Notes under the pieces: generated by a model
Told to the model about the DNA's origin: nothing
The model's input: the letters and a program-made list of their open reading frames with translations, nothing else
Databases searched by the model: none
Shown here: positions 57,696 to 64,000 of the stretch, piece by piece
Layout of the letters: each line of letters starts with the position of its first letter
Position numbering within the stretch: position 1 is the first letter of the stretch
Source of the DNA: Staphylococcus epidermidis
GTDB lineage: Bacteria; Bacillota; Bacilli; Staphylococcales; Staphylococcaceae
DNA: 64,000 nt
Direction of reading: 5' to 3'
Assembly (NCBI RefSeq): GCF_006742205.1
Contig: NZ_AP019721.1
Location: 2,356,001-2,420,000 of the forward strand
Translations under genes and position numbers: made by a program

Positions 57696-58265
57696 TTATA
57701 AAAAATAATCAGTTAAAATGATACTTAAGTAACTTATACCGATGATCACACCAACAAAGAAAATAAAAGAAATTGAGGATGTCCATATATCTCTAAACTT
57801 ACTTTTTTGCACCTCTTTAGGATCTTTACCATTAATAAAGGCTAATATCTTGTCGTATGTTTCAATATCATTTTTTATTTTAATTTTTTCTAATTTTGTA
57901 GAAGCAATGATACCTATTAAAAATACTAAATATGTTATTCCCATTCCTAACCAATGAAAGTAATGAGTCATAGGACCTATGAGAACACTTCCTAATACTA
58001 TTGGAATTATCATCATACATGTCCAAAAGTCTAATTCTTTTTTAATACTTTTGATTTGCCCGTTTTTCAAATCATCCTCCACTAGTTCGTCTAGATATAT
58101 CTTGAAAAGTTGACACATAATAAGTAATTTATGAATATCCGGATAACTTTTATCATTTTCCCAATTTGAAATAGTTTGTCTTGAAACAAACATTTTCTCA
58201 GCCAAAAATTCTTGTGAATACCCATCTCTTTCTCTAAATTTTTTGATTTGATTGCTAACATTCAT
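57696..58265 (-). CDS. HTH regulator with C-terminal membrane helices
   Basis: A 189-aa protein. Residues 1-60 are an XRE HTH (FRERDGYSQEFLAEKMFVSRQTISNWENDKSYPDIHKLLIM). A linker is followed by about three hydrophobic segments (82-100, 105-122, 160-185), so it is a membrane-bound HTH protein. Such proteins often control nearby transport genes or themselves. AGGAG precedes the ATG by nine bases. A palindrome (ATGATTT-G-AAATCAT) 20 bases upstream of the start codon is a possible autoregulatory operator. Confidence 0.82.
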   Translation of the reverse strand: MNVSNQIKKFRERDGYSQEFLAEKMFVSRQTISNWENDKSYPDIHKLLIMCQLFKIYLDELVEDDLKNGQIKSIKKELDFWTCMMIIPIVLGSVLIGPMTHYFHWLGMGITYLVFLIGIIASTKLEKIKIKNDIETYDKILAFINGKDPKEVQKSKFRDIWTSSISFIFFVGVIIGISYLSIILTDYFL

Positions 58266-58284
58266 TGCTTTAAACTCCTTAATT

Positions 58285-58299
58285 ATGATTTGAAATCAT
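58285..58299. promoter_or_regulatory. Palindrome upstream of the membrane HTH gene
   Basis: ATGATTTGAAATCAT is a perfect 15-bp odd palindrome. A related half-site (AAATCAAATCAG, 58313-58324) lies beyond. Likely operator for the HTH protein. Confidence 0.45.
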
Positions 58300-58452
58300 T
58301 TAATATTATTATTAAATCAAATCAGGTTTTCTCTATAAAAGCTATCAAATAGTTTTTGCGATGTCACCTTTATCATTGTCAAAATGCTTTGACATAGTAT
58401 GATTAAAGGTTTTAATAGACTGACCTTAGGCTAACCTGTTACATGAAAAACA

Positions 58453-58480
58453 AAAAACGCTCCTCGAAAGGAGCGTTTTT
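58453..58480. terminator. Terminator of the DUF3147-tetR operon
   Basis: AAAAACGCTCCT and AGGAGCGTTTTT (58453-58464, 58469-58480) pair perfectly around CGAA, giving T-runs on both strands. Confidence 0.9.
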
Positions 58481-58484
58481 CATA

Positions 58485-59024
58485 TCAATGATATATACGT
58501 AAAACTTGATTCAACATCTTTTTAATGTAATTTTCATCCAGAGTTTCAGGTTTAATTAATATATTAAAATAGATGGGTGAGAAGATTAAATCAATAAACA
58601 AATCTTGTTCTTCCTCTTGTATGTGCTTACGAACAATCTCTTTTAAAACTTTGCGATTATGATTAAAGTAATTAGTCATAAAAGTTTCTCTAGCTTCCAT
58701 TTGTTGATGACTAATTAATATTTCAATCACAGCACTACCTAGTTTTGTTTTATAGATATCTTTTATTTTTACTAAAAACTGGAATAAATCATCATATAAA
58801 TTATCTTGATTATGAATCGCAATATATTGAGATTGTTCAATAAACGCGGACATGATAATTGAAGATTTATCCTTCCAACGTCTATAAATAGTTGCTTTAG
58901 AAATACCAGTATTCTCAGAAATTTGATCTATAGTAATATCTCTAAAATGAGTCGTTTCCAATAAACGTTGAATCTCAGTATAAATTTTTTTATTGATTGT
59001 TGGATCTTTTGGTCTTCCAGCCAT
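58485..59024 (-). CDS. TetR-family repressor
   Basis: A 179-aa regulator. The N-terminal HTH spans residues 10-55 (ETTHFRDITIDQISENTGISKATIYRRWKDKSSIIMSAF), where SKATIYRRW is the recognition helix. The rest is the helical ligand-binding/dimer part. AAGGGAT precedes the ATG, which lies 32 bases inside the upstream membrane gene, so the two are coupled. The 20-bp palindrome before the operon is its likely operator. The ligand is unknown. Confidence 0.9.
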   Translation of the reverse strand: MAGRPKDPTINKKIYTEIQRLLETTHFRDITIDQISENTGISKATIYRRWKDKSSIIMSAFIEQSQYIAIHNQDNLYDDLFQFLVKIKDIYKTKLGSAVIEILISHQQMEARETFMTNYFNHNRKVLKEIVRKHIQEEEQDLFIDLIFSPIYFNILIKPETLDENYIKKMLNQVLRIYH

Positions 59025-59385
59025 GTTTATCCCTTCTTTTATGTGCTATGAATTCCACAATTTCAAAAATAATCAATGCACTTACAAACCAAGCTACAAA
59101 ACCACCAATAATACTCAATAGCCACATATGTGTAGCTTGTAGTAATCCCCAGGTTGCTAGTATACTACATAAAACTCCTATCATACCGAAGACTGCACCT
59201 CTGCTCACATGCATAGCTACCTCATTGCCAAATTGCATACCAGTAATACACATTGAAACTAAAAACACTGCGGGAAAGGTTGCAAATATACCTCCAAATT
59301 CCTTCCATGGAAGCACGACAGAAACAATATAACTAATTAAAACAGCTAAACCACCAACTGAAAATTTAATAATTGCTAACTTCAT
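58990..59385 (-). CDS. DUF3147-type membrane protein, second of two
   Basis: A 131-aa protein with four hydrophobic segments and a basic tail (HKRRDKHGWKTKRSNNQ). The motif GGIFATFPAVFLVSMCITG matches the equivalent stretch GGIIATMPAVYLAAIIALA of the gene upstream, so the two are paralogous. Paired small four-helix membrane proteins of this type (DUF3147) under a TetR repressor suggest a small exporter or stress-linked pair. Its end overlaps tetR by 35 bases; it starts 16 bases after its paralogue. Confidence 0.75.
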   Translation of the reverse strand: MKLAIIKFSVGGLAVLISYIVSVVLPWKEFGGIFATFPAVFLVSMCITGMQFGNEVAMHVSRGAVFGMIGVLCSILATWGLLQATHMWLLSIIGGFVAWFVSALIIFEIVEFIAHKRRDKHGWKTKRSNNQ

Positions 59386-59400
59386 TTTTAATCCTCCAAT

Positions 59401-59760
59401 TTAAATATGTCTGACTAAGAAAATCGCAACAGAAATCACAAACCAGCAAAGAATTGCAAATACTGTTCCACTTCTATAATTTTTCTTACCAATAAAAATT
59501 GAAGTAAAGAACACAGTTACAATACATGAGACAATCCCAACAATTGCTCCTGTACTTAAATGAATTGACATTTGAATAAGTTGCTGTCCTTTATGGTCTA
59601 TAGCTAACGCTATAATAGCTGCAAGGTAGACTGCCGGCATAGTGGCAATAATACCACCTAATTTTCCTCCTACTTTATCAGCCATAATTGATGCAAGTGC
59701 AACAGCAAATCCTCCGATAACGAAATGTAGTATAGCACTAGAAATTGATATACCAAACAC
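59401..59760 (-). CDS. DUF3147-type membrane protein, first of two
   Basis: A protein of 119 aa from the GTG at 59760 (chosen because AGAAGGG lies five bases upstream) or 124 aa from the ATG at 59775. Four hydrophobic segments are seen. GGKLGGIIATMPAVYLAAIIALAIDH and HLSTGAIVGIVSC align with the next gene. It is the first gene of the three-gene operon that ends in tetR, so its promoter is the one covered by the palindrome at 59786-59805. Confidence 0.75.
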   Translation of the reverse strand: MFGISISSAILHFVIGGFAVALASIMADKVGGKLGGIIATMPAVYLAAIIALAIDHKGQQLIQMSIHLSTGAIVGIVSCIVTVFFTSIFIGKKNYRSGTVFAILCWFVISVAIFLVRHI

Positions 59761-59785
59761 AATAACCCTTCTCATCCATATTTAT

Positions 59786-59805
59786 TAAACGAAACGTATC
59801 GTTTA
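59786..59805. promoter_or_regulatory. TetR-type operator
   Basis: Half-sites TAAACGA and TCGTTTA flank AACGTA, giving a 20-bp inverted repeat that is symmetric except at two central positions. It lies 26 bases upstream of the first gene start codon, downstream of TATAAA on the minus strand (around 59815-59820). Size and sequence are like known TetR/QacR-class operators. Confidence 0.8.
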
Positions 59806-59882
59806 CTTTTAGTTTATAGCGTAAATCAATTGTTGTAAATATATTGTTTAAATCACCTAATTTTCTAAATAATGATAATTTT

Positions 59883-59898
59883 TGTTTCACGTAAAACA
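59883..59898. promoter_or_regulatory. parS site
   Basis: TGTTTCACGTAAAACA matches the ParB-binding consensus TGTTTCACGTGAAACA at 15 of 16 bases. It lies in the intergenic region next to the noc terminator, near the expected origin. Confidence 0.85.
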
Positions 59899-60116
59899 TT
59901 TTAAAGTCACTTTTTCATCATTTAAAATATTATACGTTTATCTAATATAACCGCTCTTTCATTGAGTGACGCAATACAAGTTTTCTTTGCTATGGTTAAG
60001 ATGTTATTAGGTACATTTAATATGATTATTAATGTTGATATTTGCTATTTGGATATTTTATTGCACAGAATTTTCACCGTTATACTATTAAAGATAATGC
60101 ACTGTAATACGATAAA

Positions 60117-60155
60117 AAGAGCCTAATACATCATCAAAATATGTACCAGACTCTT
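60117..60155 (-). terminator. Terminator of mnmE-mnmG-rsmG-noc
   Basis: On the minus strand AAGAGTCTGGTACAT pairs with ATGTATTAGGCTCTT (mismatches in the middle), followed by TTTAT. Confidence 0.7.
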
Positions 60156-60159
60156 ATAA

Positions 60160-60999
60160 TTATTTCTTATATATCTTTATTTTAATTTCATAATAATCTT
60201 CATGTTCTTTATCTTTTTGTTCAACGCGTATACCTGATTTTTCTATCGTTTCAATACTCTTACCTAGTTCTTCTTTTGCTTGTGTTACATCTTGAGAAAA
60301 TTGGAAAGTCTGCGCTTTTACTTTCTCTGGTCCAGTTTTCTGACGTACTCTATCCTCAGTTTGTTTCACATTCAACTTCTGACTAATAACTTGCTCGATT
60401 AATTCTTCTTGTGTTTCATCAGGTAATACTAATACCGCTCGTGCATGTCTTTCTGTAATCTTACCTTCACGTAATCTCTTAATCACATTGGGTGCTAACT
60501 TCAATAATCTAAGTTTATTAGCAATGAAGCTTTGGCTCTTGCCTAGACTTTTTGCTAATTCATTTTGAGTCGTTCCCCCGATTTCAAGTAACTTTTTATA
60601 AGCTTCCGCTTCTTCGACGACAGATAAGTTTTCACGTTGAATATTTTCAATCAATGCAACTACCGCTGTTTCTTCATCATCCATATCTCGAACAATGACA
60701 TCTACTTGAGGTTTATGCAACGACTGTAATGCTCGAAATCGTCGTTCGCCGGCTATAATTTCGAACATATCTTCTTCAATTGGACGTACAACTATAGGCT
60801 GTAATAATCCATGCTCTTCAATAGACTCTGCTAATTCTTTAATCTTATTTGGCTCAAATACTTGTCTAGGTTGATAACGATTGGGTACGATACGTTCAAT
60901 ATGAATGGATTCTACATTATTATTACGTTCTTCTTCAGTATAACCAATGATGTCATCTTTATTTTTTAAACCAAATAATTTTGAAAAAGGTTTCTTCAT
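60160..60999 (-). CDS. noc: Nucleoid occlusion protein Noc
   Basis: A 279-aa ParB paralogue that blocks division over the chromosome. The N-terminus MKKPFSKLFGLKNK is an amphipathic membrane-targeting helix, as in Noc but not ParB. The CTPase part has VPNRYQPRQVF and GERRFRAL; the HTH (TTQNELAKSLGKSQSFIANKLRLL) reads Noc sites. The frame is open to 61020, but the ATG at 60999 has GGAGAG and restores the known N-terminus. Follows rsmG by 43 bases. It is 41 kb from parB, whereas both lie side by side in Bacillus. Confidence 0.95.
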   Translation of the reverse strand: MKKPFSKLFGLKNKDDIIGYTEEERNNNVESIHIERIVPNRYQPRQVFEPNKIKELAESIEEHGLLQPIVVRPIEEDMFEIIAGERRFRALQSLHKPQVDVIVRDMDDEETAVVALIENIQRENLSVVEEAEAYKKLLEIGGTTQNELAKSLGKSQSFIANKLRLLKLAPNVIKRLREGKITERHARAVLVLPDETQEELIEQVISQKLNVKQTEDRVRQKTGPEKVKAQTFQFSQDVTQAKEELGKSIETIEKSGIRVEQKDKEHEDYYEIKIKIYKK

Positions 61000-61042
61000 T
61001 ATCCATTCTCTCCCTCTCAATTATTTATCATACTATGATGTC

Positions 61043-61762
61043 TTAACTTTCAACTAATGGAGATTTGTTTGGCGTACCTGGTTTTCTTGGGTATTTTTTT
61101 GATGTCTGTCTACGTTTATCAATAATAATCATTTGTCGCTCACCGGCATTTTCAGGTAATTCAAAAGTATAAGTCTCTTTCACATTACCACCTAAAATGT
61201 TAATAGCAAACGTCGCTTCTTGCAATTCTTCTTTACCTTTTGATGATTTAAGTGCAAGGAACTGTCCACCTTTATTTACTAAAGGTAAGCACAACTCACT
61301 TAAGACAGTCAATCTCGCTACTGCACGAGCTGTAACAATATCATAAGACTCCCTGTAGACACCCTTGCCATATGTTTCTGCTCGATCATGCACAAAACTA
61401 ACATCTTCAAGACCTAGTTCTGCAGCTAAATGATTTAGAAATTGTATTCTTTTATTTAGAGAATCTACAATCGTTACTTTCAATTCAGGGTATACTATCT
61501 TTAAAGGTATACTTGGAAAACCTGCACCAGCACCGATATCACAAAGACTTAATTGACCGTTAAAATCATAATAGAAACTAGGCGCTATTGAATCATAGAA
61601 ATGTTTTAAATAAACATCATGTTCATCAGTAATACTTGTCAAATTCATTTTTTTGTTCCATTCAACAAGTAATTTATAATATTTTTGAAATTGCTCTTTT
61701 TGCGTATTAGATAGTTCTATGCCTTGCTCGCTTAATTTCTCTGATAACCATTCAATACTCAT
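61043..61762 (-). CDS. rsmG: 16S rRNA m7G527 methyltransferase RsmG (GidB)
   Basis: A 239-aa SAM-dependent methyltransferase that modifies G527 of 16S rRNA. The SAM-binding [15 protein letters not shown] is near residue 72, [12 protein letters not shown] near 140. A C-terminal basic tail ([20 protein letters not shown]) binds RNA. The ATG overlaps the mnmG stop by one base (TAATG), with AAAGGGTG upstream. Loss of this gene gives low-level streptomycin resistance in other bacteria; this copy looks intact. Confidence 0.97.
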   Translation of the reverse strand: MSIEWLSEKLSEQGIELSNTQKEQFQKYYKLLVEWNKKMNLTSITDEHDVYLKHFYDSIAPSFYYDFNGQLSLCDIGAGAGFPSIPLKIVYPELKVTIVDSLNKRIQFLNHLAAELGLEDVSFVHDRAETYGKGVYRESYDIVTARAVARLTVLSELCLPLVNKGGQFLALKSSKGKEELQEATFAINILGGNVKETYTFELPENAGERQMIIIDKRRQTSKKYPRKPGTPNKSPLVES

Positions 61763-63639
61763 TATTGTTTCACCCTTTGAAGTTTACCTTGTTCTAAATA
61801 AACAAGTAGAATTGAGATATCTGCTGGATTCACACCTGAAATTCGTGAAGCCTGTGCAATATTTAATGGTTTAACTTCAGCTAACTTTTCGCGTGCTTCA
61901 GATGCTAAACTATCTACCTTGCTATAATCTAAATCCTCAGGAATTTTTTTCGCTTCCATTCTTTTAACTTTTTCTACTTGTTGTAAAGATTTATTGATAT
62001 AACCTTCATATTTTGTTTGAATTTCAACTTGTTCCTCAACCGCTTCAGGAAGTTGATGTGATTCTTCTAAGATTTCTAAAATTGTTTCGTAGTTCATTTC
62101 GGGACGACGTAATAAATCAATCGCTAATATGCCATCTTTTAATCTTGAACCACCCTTAGCTTCAATAATTGCTTGCGTATGTTCATTTGGTTTAATACGT
62201 ACATCGGTAAGTCGTTGTATTTCATCTTTGATTTGTTGACGCTTTTCATTAAATCTTGCATAGCGTTCTTCTGATATTAAACCTAATTCATACCCCATAT
62301 CAGTAAGACGTAAATCAGCATTATCATGACGTAGTAATAATCGATATTCCGCACGTGAAGTTAATAATCGATACGGTTCATTTGTACCCTTAGTGACTAA
62401 ATCATCTATAAGTACACCAATATATGCGTCTGAACGGCTGAGTATTTTTTCACCTGTACCTAAAACATTACCAGCAGCGTTAATACCTGCCATGATTCCT
62501 TGTCCCGCTGCTTCTTCATATCCTGATGTTCCATTAATCTGACCTGCAGTATACAAGTTTTTAATCGCTTTTGTTTCTAACGTTGGCCATAATTGAGTAG
62601 GCACGATTGCATCATATTCAATAGCATAACCCGCACGCATCATATCTGCTTTTTCAAGACCTGGAATGGTTTCTAACATTTGACGTTGAACATGTTCAGG
62701 TAAACTAGTAGATAATCCTTGCACGTATACCTCATTCGTATTACGTCCTTCAGGTTCTAAGAAAAGTTGATGTCTTGGTTTATCGTTAAAGCGGACAAAT
62801 TTATCCTCAATTGATGGACAATATCTAGGACCTGTACCTTTAATCATACCGGAATACATAGCAGATAAATGTAAGTTATCATCAATGACTTGATGTGTAT
62901 CTCCATTTGTATAAGTTAACCAACAAGGTAATTGATCTAAAATAAATTCGGTTGTTTCAAAACTAAACGCTCGACCTATATCATCACCTGGTTGGATTTC
63001 AGTTTTAGAATAATCGATGGTTCTCGCATTTACACGTGGTGGTGTACCCGTTTTAAATCTAACGATATCAAATCCTAATTTTCTTAAATTATCCGCTAGA
63101 GTTACAGATGGTAATTGATGGTTAGGGCCACTAGAATATTTTAAGTTTCCTAGTATAATTTCTCCACGTAAGAATGTACCTGTTGTAATAATGACAGCTT
63201 TAGAACGATATTCTGTACCAATATTAGTACGAACACCTTTAACTTCATTATCTTCTATAATGAGTTCATCAACCATACCTTGCATGATGTCTAAATTATC
63301 CTCATTCTCAAGTACACGCTTCATTTCTTGTTGATATAATACTTTATCTGCTTGAGCACGTAAAGCTCTAACAGCTGGACCTTTACCTGTATTAAGCATA
63401 CGCATTTGAATGTGAGTTTTATCAATAGTTTTTGCCATTTGTCCACCTAAAGCGTCTATTTCACGTACAACGATTCCTTTCGCAGGACCACCTACAGATG
63501 GATTACATGGCATGAAAGCAATATTATCTAAATTAATTGTTAACATCAGTGTTTTAGCACCCCGGCGAGCTGAAGCTAGACCTGCTTCAATACCGGCGTG
63601 ACCAGCACCAATGACTACTACATCATATTCTTGAACCAC
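61762..63639 (-). CDS. mnmG: tRNA uridine-5-carboxymethylaminomethyl synthesis enzyme MnmG (GidA)
   Basis: A 625-aa FAD enzyme that with MnmE modifies the wobble uridine of several tRNAs. The FAD motif [22 protein letters not shown] begins near residue 8; [13 protein letters not shown] and [18 protein letters not shown] near 45 and 85 are signature blocks; the C-terminal helical domain ([15 protein letters not shown]) contacts MnmE and tRNA. The start is GTG (63639) with GGGAGG seven bases upstream; an ATG at 63654 overlaps that site. Confidence 0.97.
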   Translation of the reverse strand: MVQEYDVVVIGAGHAGIEAGLASARRGAKTLMLTINLDNIAFMPCNPSVGGPAKGIVVREIDALGGQMAKTIDKTHIQMRMLNTGKGPAVRALRAQADKVLYQQEMKRVLENEDNLDIMQGMVDELIIEDNEVKGVRTNIGTEYRSKAVIITTGTFLRGEIILGNLKYSSGPNHQLPSVTLADNLRKLGFDIVRFKTGTPPRVNARTIDYSKTEIQPGDDIGRAFSFETTEFILDQLPCWLTYTNGDTHQVIDDNLHLSAMYSGMIKGTGPRYCPSIEDKFVRFNDKPRHQLFLEPEGRNTNEVYVQGLSTSLPEHVQRQMLETIPGLEKADMMRAGYAIEYDAIVPTQLWPTLETKAIKNLYTAGQINGTSGYEEAAGQGIMAGINAAGNVLGTGEKILSRSDAYIGVLIDDLVTKGTNEPYRLLTSRAEYRLLLRHDNADLRLTDMGYELGLISEERYARFNEKRQQIKDEIQRLTDVRIKPNEHTQAIIEAKGGSRLKDGILAIDLLRRPEMNYETILEILEESHQLPEAVEEQVEIQTKYEGYINKSLQQVEKVKRMEAKKIPEDLDYSKVDSLASEAREKLAEVKPLNIAQASRISGVNPADISILLVYLEQGKLQRVKQ

Positions 63640-63711
63640 TCTTTTACCTCCCAAAAGTCATAAAATCTTGAATTTTAGACGTCTTACCGTCTTGTTTATA
63701 TTTTTATATCA

Positions 63712-64000
63712 TTATTTTCCTAAACAAAATTGACTAAATAGTTGATCTATTAATTCATCACTCGCTGATTCTCCTAGAATTTCTCCTAGAATTTCCCAAG
63801 TACGTGTTAAATCAATCTGTACCATATCCATTGGGATACCAGACTCAGCAGCATCAATCGCATCTTGAATTGATTGTCTCGCTTGTTTCAACAATGAAAT
63901 GTGACGTGAATTAGATACATAAGTCATATCTTGATTTTGTACTTCGCCACCAAAGAATAAATCTTTAATTTGTATTTCTAATTCATCAATACCTTCTTGT
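63712..64000 (-). CDS. mnmE: tRNA modification GTPase MnmE, C-terminal part (partial)
   Basis: The frame is open at the right edge and supplies the last 95 residues. [27 protein letters not shown] and [28 protein letters not shown] form the C-terminal helical domain, and FCLGK at the very end carries the conserved cysteine (C-x-GK) of the family. The GTPase domain lies beyond the window. mnmG follows after 72 bases. In the usual order rnpA, rpmH and dnaA lie further right. Confidence 0.96.
   Translation of the reverse strand, partial: QEGIDELEIQIKDLFFGGEVQNQDMTYVSNSRHISLLKQARQSIQDAIDAAESGIPMDMVQIDLTRTWEILGEILGESASDELIDQLFSQFCLGK

Noticed and set aside
63600-64000. Possible oriC within the window's right end
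   Set aside because: No DnaA box was seen here; the expected oriC lies beyond rnpA/rpmH/dnaA outside the window.
1-64000. tRNA, rRNA, complete insertion sequences or prophage genes
   Set aside because: I saw no transposase, integrase, terminal inverted repeats with target duplications, or cloverleaf/rRNA signatures by eye. A tRNAscan and an IS search would settle this.

Overview
The window is a low-GC Firmicute chromosome that reads as Staphylococcus epidermidis. It carries an SdrF-type SD-repeat adhesin, a YSIRK-type lipase, vraDEH, the T-box controlled metI-metC-metF-metE operon, ahpCF with nfrA and tcyP, and the origin-proximal block mnmE-mnmG-rsmG-noc. The species call comes from recognising protein families and gene order; no search was run.

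Layout. 0-8 kb: two hypothetical genes, cystine transporter TcyP, NfrA, a hydratase-like enzyme and ahpCF behind a PerR-type operator. 8-12.2 kb: a lipoprotein, small membrane proteins, a LysE exporter, a histidine phosphatase and a GlsB-type stress protein with a textbook SigB promoter. 12.6-18.7 kb: rpsF-ssb-rpsR with an S6:S18-type leader, a GH25 lysozyme, a small gene behind a LexA box, then ychF-DUF951-mscS-parB. 18.7-26.5 kb: the methionine operon with CodY-like box, promoter and T-box leader. 26.7-34 kb: vraB, an HTH-controlled ABC-2 exporter, DinB and GNAT proteins.

34-44 kb: an SD-protein glycosyltransferase, a 544-aa protein that looks all-helical, and sdrF with seven B repeats, followed by 1.4 kb of AT-rich noncoding DNA holding three perfect DnaA boxes. 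44-53 kb: an MFS transporter, a type I signal peptidase, a serine-rich secreted protein broken by an in-frame TGA, a lipoprotein, vraDEH and the lipase. 53.5-57.6 kb: a YknWXYZ-like exporter set and a 30-aa Fst-like toxin peptide. 57.7-64 kb: an HTH membrane protein, a TetR unit with two DUF3147-type membrane proteins and a palindromic operator, a parS site, then noc-rsmG-mnmG and the 3' end of mnmE.

How it fits together: in Bacillus subtilis noc, soj, spo0J, ychF and rpsF-ssb-rpsR lie close together. Here noc and parB are 41 kb apart, no ParA gene is present, and the gap is filled with surface-adhesion, antimicrobial-defence and methionine genes. The most interesting signals are the DnaA-box cluster, the SdrF glycan-enzyme neighbourhood, the nonsense-interrupted secreted protein, the toxin-like microORF and several well-formed operators.
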